A stretch of DNA of 64,000 bases from Protula sp. h YS-2021 (Eukaryota; Annelida; Polychaeta; Sabellida; Serpulidae), in contig OX457026.1 in NCBI GenBank assembly GCA_949752745.1, positions 24,431,308 through 24,495,307 of the forward strand. The letters run 5' to 3'. The position numbers were made by a program, and so were the translations under genes. Positions 17,121-29,640 of the stretch are shown here, one piece after another. Position 1 is the stretch's first letter; every line of letters begins with the position of its first letter. The notes below the pieces were generated by a model, which saw only the letters and a program-made list of their open reading frames with translations, did no database searches and was not told where the DNA came from.

Positions 17121-19085
17121 CTGAAAATCATGAAAATATGGAATAAAAGTTCATATGGCACCAGCAATTTACCTTATCAAGTTTTGCACCAAGAAAGACA
17201 AATTAAGTGTGTGACTGAGAAATAAACATGCGGAATTTATTGCCATAGGGCAATTATCCATCTGAATGGTTATTTCTGCTGCATAGCAACTAGACGTGCT
17301 TACACTGTTTTATTACGTTTAGTCAAGTGTCGTAAACCCAAACATTAAGAGAATTAAGAAAATTAAGAAAAGGTATTTTAATTTGTTATTGAAACTCTTT
17401 TCAGGGATCAATGTTATTTGACTTGCTGCGCTTGCACGTCCTCTACTATACCCAATAAACATTCAATCGTCGATCCAACGTCGGTATGTGGTTGCGACGG
17501 CTCCACCGAACCACACGATTGACCCTGGTTGTAATTGGGTTGTAATTGCTTGCAACCGTAGATGAACGTCTTATAAACGTTTTTTTGACACAGCGTTGAA
17601 CAGACGTTGTACAAGTAACGTTTCTTTTGAATTCAATCGAAACGAAAATTTTTTCCGATGTCTAACAAATATATTTGGTGCAACATTAAATAGATGTCGG
17701 ATATTCGAAGCCGGATAGAGCCGAAAAATCGACGTTGTACAGATGTCACACTCGTACTTATGAAATGGTAAATACTGCATGGTGTACATAAACAAGTCTC
17801 GCGATAATCGGTTCGTTACGCATATAACTTAAACCGCTAGCTTCTGTTACATGACGTCTTCACAGCAAGCACAAGACTCACTTGAATGGACTTCGAATGT
17901 ATCCAAGGATCGGGCAAACAGCCGAGGGTGGCCGAAGTCACAGGTGACTTCGTGTTCATACATATCCTGGGTGTCCGGATGACCCAAGGGTAGGGGTACT
18001 GTGACACTGACTGTTGCCGTCTAGACGGCGATATTGCTATAAAACGTCGCTTTCCCGAAGCCTAAACACTGCCAGGAGATCGACCTTGTCTGGACTTCCA
18101 TTTGCATCCATGCAAAGTTGACAAACATCGCACAATCGACTTCTGCCAAACGTCAGAAGGTAGACTTTGTTCCTACTTCCACAAACAACCAAAAACCCCG
18201 ACTTTGATTTGATCTAGTTCAACGTCGCAAGCAGCAGACATGTCCACAATGTCGGAGAATTCACCCTGGGCAGTAGGAACCCAGCCAGTGTACCCCAAGG
18301 ATCACGCCCGGGCAGTAAGATCGTGCAATTTGTCCCGGAGAACGCCCTTAGGCTGTTTGATTCTAGGCAGTTCAACCCAGAGAAAACACCCCAGGGAGTA
18401 AGCCCACAGATATTTCACAGCGAAGAATACGAAACCGGATAATACGAACCCCTGTAGTTTGCTCGATCCAGGGATTGTGCCTTGGAAATCAAGTCCCTGA
18501 CAGAAAGACCCTAAACAGTTACATCCGGAGAATATGCCTTGAAGAGCAGGCACTTAGGCACCTGTTGAAAATACACCGGAAAGTAATATCCTAGGCAGTT
18601 CACCCCGGAGGATACGCCCCGGAGAGTGCGACCCCAGTCATTCTGCCTCAGAAAAGTCAGTCATGGACAGCACTGGCCAAAACGTCACGAACATTAGACT
18701 TTAAGCATTTTGCGCTGAAAAAGATGCCCAAAAACCCGAATAACTTAAACACGAATGTCCGTGCACATTGTGTCCAGCCGTGAAAGCGAAGACATTACAA
18801 AGATTAAAGTGGAAACTGACCATATTTTGACAAAATTTAGATTTGCTAGAAGACCTTATAGCCAACATCATTGTCAAAAGTGATTTGACTAGATCGGTGC
18901 GACGAACAACATTGTCTGCGTATCGCTTTAAGCCATCTGTTTATTTTGTCAGTTTTTGCCTGACCGATAACAACAATACAGCTCCTTTGAATATCTGCTT
19001 GGGAAGAATGGGATCGGGGAAGGAATGAAAGAAAGAAAGCATTTTTATACAGTGTTGTTTTCACATAATTTTGCTCAAGCCGGTT

Positions 19086-19086
<1 letters not shown>

Positions 19087-19172
<86 letters not shown>
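19087..19172. repeat. (CT)n microsatellite with one GT interruption
   Basis: About 86 bp of CT dinucleotides, broken once by TCTGTCTC near 19122-19127. Open frames across it are low-complexity artefacts. Confidence 0.97.
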
Positions 19173-19176
<4 letters not shown>

Positions 19177-19489
19177 ATGCCCCACAAGCGATGAGCATAG
19201 CCTATCCACGATAGTCGGCTGGGCTAAAAGTTTGTTACAAGGTTTCTTACAAGGTCGGGTAAATCCTGCGCTCCCTTTCCGAGTTCGCCAATGGGCGTGG
19301 TCTCGATCATTTGACATGTGAGACGCATCGATCAAAGGCCATTTTGTATGTGCTTGCATGATACCCACACAATGTAATCAGTTTTTGAGTTCAGATCTCA
19401 CCTACTAGGTAACGTCAAAAGAATGGCACTTGAATGGGAAACAGATTAGTTCATATCAACGTACCTGGAGCCTTTCATTAAATATCCAG

Positions 19490-19880
19490 CGCCCGTATTC
19501 GGTAAAGTTGCTCAAACTCAAATTCACATTCAAACTTAAAATCTGTGCCAGTTTTGAGATTTGCTTATTCAATAAATAAAGCCGAAGCTTACAATTAGTC
19601 TAGACCCACTTTCAGCCACCATGAGGGGTAGCTTACAACGAAGTAAAATTCAGTAAGAAGCTAGTAAGGTTTTTTTTTTTTTTCACTTAATATGTTTAGA
19701 AAACTCGATTTCAATTTTAAATTACACTAACAATTTTTTCCCAACCGCCCACACAAAAGTTCTTGAGCTCGAGTTTTCGATGTGGTATAGCTCAAACTCG
19801 TATTTTGAGCAAATGCTTGTGTGGGTTTAAAACTCAAGCTACACACTTATTTTGAGTATGAGTTTGAGTTAAGCTAATGA
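19490..19880. repeat. MITE-like element with GCTCAAACTC-type inverted ends, copy 1
   Basis: It begins near GCCCGTATTCGGTAAAGTTG and CTCAAACTCAAATTCAC, and ends TGAGTTTGAGTTAAGC. The interior has AGCTCAAACTCGTATTTTGAGCAAAT. A related copy at 60625-60990 keeps the CTCAAACTCATATTTTGAGCAAAT core and an end reading GTATACAGGCCCGGG in the opposite sense. It lies in Reeler-gene intron DNA or flank there. No ORF. Confidence 0.55.
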
Positions 19881-19891
19881 CTGCTGTTCAG

Positions 19892-20373
19892 TCACACTGG
19901 TAGGCAATCACACTGGCAGGCAATCACACCGGTAGGCATTCACACTGACAGGCAATCACACTGGCAGGCAATCACATTGGTAGGCAATCACACTGGCAGG
20001 CAATCACACTGGCAGGCAATCACACTGGCAGGTAATCACACTGGCAGGTAATCACACTGGCAGGCAATCACACTGCCAGGCAATCACACTGGTAGGCAAT
20101 CACACCGGCAGGCAATCACACTCGTAGGCAATCACACTGGCGGGCAATCATACTGGCAGGCAATCACACTGCCAGGCAATCACACTGACAGGCAATCACA
20201 CTGGTAGGCAATCACACTGGTAGGCAATCACACTGGTAGGCAATCATACTGGTAGGCAATCACACTGGCAGGCAACTACACTGGTAGGCAATCACACTGG
20301 CAGGCAATCACACTGGCAGGCAATCACACTGGTAGGCAATCACACTGGTAGGCAATCACACTGGCAGGCAATC
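19892..20373. repeat. 16-bp minisatellite, about 30 copies
   Basis: Consensus CACACTGGCAGGCAAT, with single-base variants (GGTAGG, GCCAGG, GACAGG). Units are directly abutting with no unique spacers. The two main variants, CTGGCAGG and CTGGTAGG, are interleaved, which suggests block-wise copying rather than independent mutation. Confidence 0.97.
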
Positions 20374-20467
20374 GATCCATCCACAGTTAAGCATAATTCC
20401 TATATTACACTATGACATTGAAAACTCGGCGAAAATAGAAAATAGAAAAAAGACACCCCAAACCTAT

Positions 20468-20582
20468 AGGCCCCAATCCGAAGGGTTGGGGCCTAAAAAA
20501 TAAATGTAAATTTCCTTAAAAAATAGAAATGGGCCTTCAGTATCCACAAAGAACATTGCGATGTTCATTGTGGATACTGAAG
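20468..20582. repeat. Two adjacent near-perfect hairpins
   Basis: Hairpin 1: arm 20468-20479 (AGGCCCCAATCC), 3-nt loop, arm 20483-20494 (11 of 12 pairs). Hairpin 2: arm 20535-20556 (starts CTTCAGTATCCACAAAG), 4-nt loop TGCG, arm 20561-20582 (21 of 22 pairs). They directly follow the 16-bp minisatellite. Loops are too short for a typical microRNA precursor. Confidence 0.75.
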
Positions 20583-21631
20583 AATTTGCGAAGAATTTGA
20601 AAACCTATTTATTTAGTCTTTGGAACAACATTGAACAAATGCCAAACAATGTTGATTAGACGTTGCAATTTGCTCATGACCAATCAGCTACTCTCTCCGA
20701 CGCCTATCGACGCCTTCCCCCCCCCCCCCCCCCGGGGTTGGCGGCACTCAGTATCACATGTGTTACCATGCCTGTCCAAAAAAGCAGAGAAAAGTGGATA
20801 ATTTTGAGGCCAGGCCAGGTCAGCGCGGAATGCCAATTTCGTCCAAAAAGGGGGAGGAGTAATTTTTATTTAGTACGCCGCGTTTTCCACAAAAAGGGAG
20901 GTTCTTTTAAAATTGCACTCCACGTTTGGTTATAAAGGGATGAAGGGGGGGGGGATATAATGAGCATTCCGCGTTTAGGGGCCATTTTAAAAGTCATGGA
21001 CACGCATGATGACCAGTTGGTACGTGAGTCTTTCCCTGTATTCTTTTTTAAAGTGACCGTTTGTCGACTAAACAGCGTTCCAGCTACAATTCCAAAAAGA
21101 TAAGTGTACCCGAAGGATATTAAGAGAACTAACAGGGTGAAAAATTGAAGTTCACATTGCTCTATGTACTCCGATACTTTGTCTTCCCAGTAAACATTGC
21201 GACGGTCCTTCTGCATTTGATAGACCACTCACCCAACGTCGGATCGGCATAACGTTTTGGTTGTTTATGAAAATCGAAACCATGTGTCTCTGCCGACCCT
21301 GGAAAAGTTGCAAATGGACGTTAAAACAACGTCTAACTCTTTGCGTCGGGAAAGCGCCGTTGCATAAACATCAAGAAATATTAATATAGATCGGGATCAC
21401 GGCACTGCACACAACTTTGATTTTACGACGTCTCTGTTTGTTCCATCGACGTTAAAATGTTAAATGTTTTTTTTTATTTCTTATACTTGTAGGAAGGCTA
21501 GTATACATTTGATGAACAATTTTAGCGAAATAAAAGGATAACGCTGAAGTATAATCTCGCCTCACAGACGCACTGTTGTAAAACCAAAACTTCAAGTGAT
21601 TTCAGTTGCAGTTAAGTTGTACACAGAACCG

Positions 21632-21889
21632 CAGTGGCGGATCCAGAGGGGGTGCACCCGGCGCGACCCCCCCCCCCCCCCTTTGGACAGGAAGAAAACT
21701 TGTCTGTTTTCTATACAATATATTTGCGTGTAAATAGAGTTAAGACAACATTATGAATATAACCCAGTACTGACTGTTAGCCTTCTCTAGATACCAGTGT
21801 AACTATGGCCTCTATTGCTGCTGAATATTCCACAGCGTAGATATTTTGCACCCGACCCCCCTTTTTGGAAAACCCTGGATTCGCCCCTG
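21632..21889. repeat. MITE with CAGTGGCGGATCCAG ends, copy 1
   Basis: Starts CAGTGGCGGATCCAG and ends CTGGATTCGCCCCTG, the imperfect inverted complement. It is flanked by GAACCG (21626-21631) and GAACCA (21890-21895), a 6-bp duplication with one mismatch. A homopolymer C run follows the left end. The family has a second copy at 47476-47664 with a perfect 6-bp duplication. Confidence 0.75.
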
Positions 21890-23141
21890 GAACCAGTTAC
21901 ACTTCCAAGGAAACGGCTTTAACCGTTTTCACTTGCGACGTTGGAAGACGCGTATGACCAAACAGCAAGTTTTTTCGACGCCCATTAGACGTTTTTCTTA
22001 CAGTACTGGACAGATATAGGACAACAGACTTTCCATCGGCGTCGCACAACTAGACTTCATACAGTTACAACAAAGTAGCGAAGTAATATAGGACACCGGA
22101 AGCTGAAGCTTTGAAAAGTTCATTGGGACTATAAGCAAAAAGGAAGATTTCAAACATTGGAGTTCAAACAGTGCGCACGTGTTTTCCCCACTCACTTTGG
22201 GGGAGGGTGGGGGGGGGGGGGGAGACAGACATTAACTGCTACGTCTTTCTCAGCAAACCAAATTCCATAATCAACGTCTGTCCAGCGTGGCGTGTTCAAT
22301 GGCTGGAACAGCCTTTCCTTTGCAGTCTAGTGACTGGGTGGGAGAGGACACTTTCAAAATAAAAAAAAAAAAAACCTTTTGGAGTCAGATAAAGAATTTC
22401 AACTAATTTTGATCAGTCTCATTTGTAATTTAGAGGACAGAGGACGTTAAATAAAAAGATGACAAGCAAGGAATGCACGTTGTGTCAAGGTTGATATGGT
22501 TGTTGCCATTTGATCACTGACACCAGAAACGGGTACAGGATGACCCCTCATCGGGGCAGTAGAATAGCCCAGACACCCCCCCCCCTCTCCTCCTTTCGCC
22601 GTGTTCCCGGTTCCCTCGACAACCGATTCCTCGAAGGACTGATTAAAAAAGATCTATTACCTGCATTTCGCTCTGACAAAATAATCCGTTATTTTACTCT
22701 AATTTTAAGGATATTCATCCATGGGTATCTCAGATTACGGTCCTGTGCATATCCTTTGTTCAATTCTGTGGCTTCTATTTAGATGTTAATATTCTGATTT
22801 GTATTGAATCACTGAACACGGTAGTGACTTTTATTTCGTAGTTTAAGCTTTATACTGTCACGGGTACAGTTCTTACACAGAGAGCTTTCGTGAGATACTG
22901 TTTCACGAAGTAACCGGCACAGTTTTTGTTTATCCTTGAATAAGAATACCTCTCACCACTGCGAAGGGACGGCACCATGAATAGGCACTGTAATTATCAC
23001 GGCACAAGGATACATCAATCATTCTCGTGGCATTTTTGAAATAAACTGAGACTATTTTTGTTCGGACATAAAACAGCCCCATGCACCCTCTAAAACATTT
23101 GAAGCAGAAGAAAAACATGGGATGTGTGTGTATAATGGCCG

Positions 23142-23143
<2 letters not shown>

Positions 23144-23187
<44 letters not shown>
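23144..23187. repeat. (CT)n microsatellite
   Basis: About 44 bp of TC/CT repeats followed by GTGTGTTT and a G run. Non-coding. Confidence 0.97.
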
Positions 23188-23192
<5 letters not shown>

Positions 23193-26100
23193 TTGGGGGG
23201 GGGGGTGTATTATTTCAATACAGACTACTGAACCAAGAAGTCAAGTACATTTTTTAGTTAATTTTTTTTCACGTATTAAAAATCGGAATTATATATGCTT
23301 TCCTTGCCTATACTGCGTTGAAATAATGTAGGACATATTTTATAAAAGACAATCCCAGAGAGAGGGTGTGGTAATGACGCATTCCTCACACCCCCCGCCC
23401 CTACCCTAAGTTCAAAAAGTGCGCTGCACCGCACCTGAATTATTCTGCAGAGGACATCACAACTCAAGGCTGTTACCGGTACTGGCAGAGAAAAAAGACT
23501 TCATCCTGAATCACAGTACTTCTTCACAAAATATGTAAAACGGAAGTTTAATTTGATAAACACGCACATACGGGGCCACGGTTTTAAATCTTGTGGGGGC
23601 CTTTTAAACCTTTTTTTTTGTATCTGGTGGATTTCATGCGGCATCTCTCAATGTTCAGTCACAAGTATGACCCCGTCCCATCCCATTTGGGAGGGGAGGG
23701 GGAGTTATTATCATGCAACATAAATTAACTATGCATCAGTGACTTTCCTGGTCGAGTCAATAAATAATCTGCATTTCTGTATGGCGGACTTCATTATTAA
23801 TCAATACAGAGACAGCATGTGAATTATTTATCACTGATCTGGAGATACAAAACCTTGCCATGAAATCCTCTGTGCTACCCGGCGTCTTTCCCTGTGTATT
23901 TTCGTGAAGTGGACGTTTGTCCGTCCCAATAATGTTCCACCCTGGGTTCTCGTTCCAGCTGCTTCGCTGCTCTGCTTGCCACCCTAGGTTCTCGTTCCAG
24001 CTGCTTCGCTGCTTTTCCTTGCGAGCAAATTGCAACGAAAGTGGCTATATATGAAAGCTGAACAAGGCTTATTCCAGCAGGGTGTATAGACACCAGCAAA
24101 TAGGGTCATTGTACTGTTGTCCTTCGCCTGAAAAAAAACCATGACATGTCATTTAGAAAAATGACAATTCTCCCAAGTTTATAAAACAGTTTTCCCAACG
24201 TCTATAGAACGTCGCTGTTCCGACGTTTATTAGACGTCTAGTCGCAGCTTTTAAAGACGCCTATCCAAATTCACATCTTTTCTCTCCAAGGTTTCACACA
24301 CTTAGAAACCTTTAGACGGGATGTACCTTATTTATGGTAATCGACGCATAAATTACGAAATAAACTTTCTGCGTTTAGGCGTACATTGTAAATGATCATT
24401 ACTAAAACTGCTTTATCAGTTGAAACCGGAAACACTCGAGTCTGAAAGACTGAGTGTCAACACATTACCCACGTTCCTTTTTTTTTGTTTCAGTACCCCA
24501 CCACCTAGTATGCAATGGAGATAGAATAGGACAGGTATAAGAAAGGTTTAAAGGTGGATAATGCGAACTACGCATTCACTCGTAAAAAACTGTTTAACGA
24601 AATAAAACGACAGTTTTACTTCGCAAAAGCTAACGTTCGCTTATCTTCACCTTTAGATGGGATTTAGAAACCGTCATTAAAACCTGCTAGGCACGCCTCG
24701 TGTAGACAAACTTGGAACGAACTTCACTTTTACTTATGTATACGTATTACAGAGCGAGTAATTAAAAGACATCAAAGTACCTTTGAGGCTTTAATGAATC
24801 TTCAACAGATAACAGTCTCAATTTACAATAACATATATACTCAAAGTAAAAGACCACATTAAGAAATAACTACAGTGTAAACCCACTTGGGTGGAGCCAA
24901 ACCAAGAATAGCCTACTTCATGCCAAAACCTACCCATATAGCTCCCACAATGTGAGCGGAGCCATGTACTTGGAGTGGCTCTACCCATGAGAGCTCAAAT
25001 GGCTAATTCGTATAGCCGTGTAGGAAGAGCCATCACTTAAGATGGCTCTACCCAGTTGCCTACTCGGCTTTCCATTTCCAAGAACAGGGATAGGTCAGAG
25101 CCTCGATAAGAATCGACGTACATACAGACGCACGTACAGACACACCTGAATTGCTCCGACTTAAAGAGACAGTGCAAAGTAACACCTTGAACGTAAGTGC
25201 TCCTATGCCTCACTGCCATACCCTCCTGCCCCCCCTGGATGGTACGCTTAACCGGCGTCTGGTGACATACATAGGTAAAGAGATATGTATGAAATATAAT
25301 TAATATCAAAATTTAATTCCGAATACTGCAAAACACAAGATCTTCTGTAAACGAACAGTTTGTTTACTCACGAGTGCTAGAGACCTTTGATGTGACAAGT
25401 GAATGCAAATTACATGGATTTCATCACATCGAAATGCAAAATAAATACTTTCTCACTCAAATTAATGCAACTCACAGTGAGAATAAATAAAATCACACAT
25501 AAAGGAAAAATTCTACGACAATGTCTCAGAAGTGAGGAAAATGCCTCTACTCACTTACCCAAGCCGACCTACGGCTTGACTGCATCAGTCAGTCAATTTG
25601 AAAATGCCACAGTCAACGTGTTCTTGAGAACTAGTTACCTTGGGGCTGCTTTCCACATCTGTCCTTACACTTCGCTTGCATAATGTGGCTCTTTTCTGGG
25701 TCGTACTGTAGTTCTTGCTGTAACAGACCGGGAGCCAGGGTTAGAAATGACTTTTTCTGCACAAATAAATGGACCTAAGGAACAAATTCCAGTCAATTCA
25801 TTCTGAGTAGATTCTTTTGAGTAGAATTTAATGAAGGTGTTCGAAAAGACAAACAACCTGTATGCAATATGTCATCTAGAGAAAGATTGCGTAAGGCATT
25901 TAATGACTTAACTGCCTGCCTCACTTAATAAGCTTTGATTTTACATTCTGACAAAAAATTGTTTGAGATTTATCATGCGCCTATACGATTGCACATTTAA
26001 AATAATTAGAAACCGTTTGCGTAGAAATTACTTTGGTCACGCAATGTTTGAAAGAAATGTTTAAAGCTTATTGACTCCAAGTATTTCTGAGGGAATGCGC

Positions 26101-26429
26101 AGGACAGAGTGTGGATAGTGGTTTCTACTGTGACCTGAAGATGGTTAGGGATGAAAGCCGAAGGTCATCGAAGGTATCCAAACCTCTACTGGCTATGTGG
26201 ATCTGGCCCATGAACGATGGCCTGTGCTTAAGAACAACTGTGTCCCAGGCGCCATTTACTTTAAACACATAATTCTCCAACAAATGGGACTTCTCTCCTT
26301 TTGTCTGATGCTAGGACTAAAAGAAAGGTAAGCTTCTGTGAAGCCCATCTCTGAGAAATTGTTGTTTCCTCAAAAATGTCCTTGTTTGATAACAACTAAC
26401 GCCAGATCCCACTGCGCCAGGTTTTGCCT

Positions 26430-27540
26430 GGGGTCACTTATTTGAATCTTATCGGATGAGAGATGGAGAAGTCTTCCCCTGGGTCATAGACTTTCGGAAA
26501 GACAGGGATAGGTACCACACTCTGAGGTCCGAAAGATGTGAGTGGGGTGGAGATGTTCCCAATGGGTCTGGTATAGGATCCCCGGTGGCAAGGGATTTGG
26601 AAGCACTTCTCCACCATGTGATTCGTGCCAACATGGTAAACCATGGTGCCTGTGGTTGCCATGTTGCTATCAAAACGAGTCTGCTCTCCTGAAAAACAGA
26701 GACTCCTAGTCAAAATTGTTTCTGGATTGCCTGCGATTGAAATGCCTGTTCCGGCATCTGGCACTTGAGAGCATCTATCCCCCCGCCTTTTGGTCTGCAC
26801 AGGAGACACACGATGGCAGCTAGTGGATCAGAGAATTGGCCAAGAGATCTAGGTAAGGAAGCCAAATGAAGGAATATTGGTTCGAGCGCCACTCCGTTTA
26901 CACTACTCTGCCCACTCTGGAAGCGAGGTCTGCCAGCACATTCAAACTGCTGGCAATATGGTCCGATGAAAGTCAGATCCTATGACTTTTGGCCTGGCAT
27001 AGGATGTTCCGTGTTAACTGAGTCAACTGGGCTGACCTAGTGCCTCCCTGCTTGCGCGATCAAGTCGAGTTGTCCAGCAGAATATTCACCGATCTGTTCT
27101 CCAGACTGCGGTGTAGTTGATTAAATGCTAACCAGACTGCATCAGTTACAGTCAGTTTATGTGCTTTGACGCTAGGCTGGGGTGACCAGACGCCCTTTTC
27201 CCCAAACTAGTAGCCCCACCCCTTGGGAACGTGTTCGTCTGAATCGACAGAGAAGGGACGGGGTTTTGATTGGGTAACCCACAGACAAACAATCTGGGGA
27301 CATCCACCACAGAAGGCCGTTGCTTGTTTGGGAGTTAATGGTTACTATCCTGTTTGGACCTCTTCCCTGAGCCACAGCTGCTGTCACTGCCCACTGAAAC
27401 TTTCTGTAAACTAGCTTGCTCAACTTAAGTTGGCTGTCTTTTCTTTGGCTACTAGCAAGCATTTGAAATGTGGTGGTCCGAAGAAACTGATTTAAATCTG
27501 ACAGAATTATTACCATTCTCCAAGCCCTACTTTTTTGGGG
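26430..27540 (-). pseudogene. DIRS-like RNase H / post-RNase H region, broken
   Basis: Translated fragments in shifting frames include LLWWMSPDCLSVG, which matches the L-WW-SP-NL block of DIRS-type polymerases. They also include NILLDNSTRLD (RNase H Asp block) and DLLANSLIH-LPSCVSCAD with GGIDALK, equivalent to the 'DLFAS...QLP.FVSW' block downstream of DIRS RNase H. Several frameshifts and stops separate these pieces, so the copy is dead. Family assignment rests on these short blocks. Confidence 0.55.
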
Positions 27541-28179
27541 ACTAGAAATACCCGACTAGAAAAGTACTGCACGGAGTTCCGGTATTTCCGGTATGCTCTT
27601 TTCGTTCAGTAGCTCTGAGGAGCCTCAGTTTGCTCGGAGCCCTAGCTGTAAGAAGTGGTGCCGGAGCTTTGAGATGTAGAGAAACCATGAGGCGTCTGCC
27701 CGAATTCTTGAATGGAAGGGGATAACTTTCTAGGAGCCACTTGACAACTCAACGAAGTGCCCCATCTCTTCCCAAAACTATGCAAACATAGAGTAACCTT
27801 TCTCCTGCTGGCCAATAGTGTTTGTAGCTACACTATTTTTCGTGATAAGTGAACGGCATCGACTGGAGACGAGACCCAATCGCTATGTGGTATCATGGTT
27901 CGTTGCTACCTATACTGTTGCCTGTTGGTCCAGGTTGCTGTTCTCCTGCTGCCTGTTGGCCTCTAGGGAGTGATGGCGCTACTGTCAGGTAGGTCTCGCT
28001 GCTCTACGTTGCCTCTTATCAGAGCAGAGTGCCACGTTTTCCAGTTTGAAGAGTTCAACCTGTTTTGGCGGGAATAACTCGGTCTGGATACTTAAATGTC
28101 TCACTTCACCTGACCGATGACCAGCATTGCAGCATGAACGCATCCTTCCTTAACTGGACCGTGGATGCGAGCTGATTTG

Positions 28180-29350
28180 CTGCTATGTTAGTGGTATCCG
28201 GCAAGCCGCTGATACGCACTCCAACAGCTTCATGATCACTGGGTCCATTATCTCTTTCTGAGCCAGAGCTTTCTTCAGTAACTTCAATATGTAGTCTTGC
28301 ATTGAGTTTGTACTGAGCGCTCGCCGAGCGAAGCCCTCCAGCACCTTAGCGTCTCTCTCGACTAGAGCAATCTCAGGGTGCGGCTTCACCCTTGGTATCC
28401 TCAGTCATCTTGCAGGGCTGTTCCAAAGACTCGATGGGGACGAGATTTCCGCTGTTCTGTACGGCGCTGATCTTATCTGTAGTTGTTTGAATGGGTGCAC
28501 CCGAGCCATGGTCTTGCCGTCACCCAAGTCTATCCGTTGGAACTCCCTCTGCTTTGTCCCCACTGTGTTGGAGACTCCAGGACTGGTGGTAAAAGCTTGG
28601 GACGCCTCTAGTTCTGGTGTCTCGCTTTGTGACGTCAGTCGGATAGACGACTCTTCCTTACCCAAATACGGAATGCCTACCTCTACACCCGCCAGACGTG
28701 TGACTTTTTTAACAGCGTCTGCGAACGGAATGCCCTCTAGCAATATTCAGGTAGATTCTGTCGCCGATAGGGGTTGTGCCTAATGCTGTGACGGTGAATT
28801 GCGAGGAGATGGGTGTGATTGGGATAGGCTGGGTAATTGTCTCCGCTGCTCCCGAATCTCATCGTCGGAGCTTGACTCTTTCCTCGCTGATGCTTGACGT
28901 GAAGGCTCATTCTCTTTGTATTCTCCTAGACATCTCCTTCAGGGAAGAAAGTTCCATCTGTGCCCCCCAGACGTGACCGGGAGAGGCGATCTTGTTCTTG
29001 ACTGCGTCTCAGTGGTCCTAGGCTGTAGCATCGAAACATGACCTGACGGGAGGATGCCTACTTAATCTTCTTCACTGGTCGGATTTTCTCTTGAAGTGTC
29101 GCTGCCGATGACGTCGCAGCCGACGATTCGTCTTTATAGGCTGATCGGATAAAGCCAATACAGTTGGGCTTGTGTTTGTTCCTGCATTGGCTTGGTTTGA
29201 ATATTACACTCACAATCCATACATGTGTTTTGTTCCTCACAAAAGACCATGTCCTCACTAATACTGCACCTGTCACATAGGGAATGGGGGTTGCCCACGA
29301 ACGATGGATGATCACATGCCACCTTCTGCTTCCAAAATGCCCGCAAAAGA
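28180..29350 (-). pseudogene. Gag-like fragments of the DIRS-like element
   Basis: Two adjacent open pieces (28183-28389 and 28405-28743) encode an alpha-helical segment (KVLEGFARRALSTNSMQDYI) and a low-complexity linker. The helical piece resembles the region in DIRS gag proteins placed just before the polymerase. Further upstream (29134-29346) there is a CDRC / CMDCEC cysteine cluster that may be a zinc knuckle. The reading frame is interrupted by stops. Function is inferred from position and weak resemblance only. Confidence 0.4.
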
Positions 29351-29640
29351 AAAGCCTGATAAGTAACTGAACATCAACACACAGTTATACTAGTCGAAAT
29401 CTGCCTCCAGAAAGCACAATTCTTTCTCCTATTCACGTCTATGCAGCAGGGGTGCTCTTGACGGAACAACCAAGTAGGTGATAACCAGGTGGGAATACCC
29501 GTGTGGGGGAGCCACTTGGATATACCCACACTTGCTAACCTTGGTTGGCAAATGGGTAGAGCCGCTTGGCTCTTCCATTCCACTCTGATGCCTCTACCAA
29601 GGTGCGTAGAGCCACTTAGTGCAGCGACAAGCCCACAGGG

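Larger units (their letters stand above)
17121..24879. other. Gene-free stretch dominated by small non-autonomous elements and simple repeats
   Basis: No supported exon was found. Several separate blocks (17.4-18.25, 21.2-21.5, 21.9-22.3 and 24.18-24.26 kb) are rich in AACGTC/GACGTT words, as are 38.7-38.9, 39.59-39.72 and 40.55-40.68 kb; they appear to be fragments of one element family. The stretch 18250-18640 repeats CCCGGAGAATACGCC-like phrases. Microsatellites, a 16-bp minisatellite, two hairpins and a MITE are listed individually. A 32-bp direct repeat (CGTTCCAGCTGCTTCGCTGC core) occurs at 23940-23971 and 23982-24013. Confidence 0.5.
24880..29640 (-). mobile_element. Decayed DIRS-like (tyrosine-recombinase) retroelement
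   Basis: Both edges carry repeated AAGTGGCTCTACCCA-like phrases (about 24880-25070 on the left; 29484-29640, complementary sense, on the right), suggesting related terminal repeats. Between them, reading the - strand, come gag-like fragments (29350-28180) and then RNase H-type fragments (27540-26430), the order expected for DIRS or Ngaro elements. The tyrosine recombinase should lie at about 25070-26430, but I could not identify it by eye. Edges are approximate. Confidence 0.55.

Noticed and set aside
18846..19368. Long Arg-Glu frames on the - strand
   Set aside because: Produced by the (CT)n microsatellite; no protein-like sequence on either side.
19892..20373. CRISPR-like regular repeat array
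   Set aside because: Units abut with no unique spacers, the sequence is eukaryotic, and the period is only 16 bp: a minisatellite.
25399..25856. Possible tyrosine recombinase of the DIRS-like element
   Set aside because: Expected here by position, but I could not see the R..H-R-Y signature in any frame, so it is not called.
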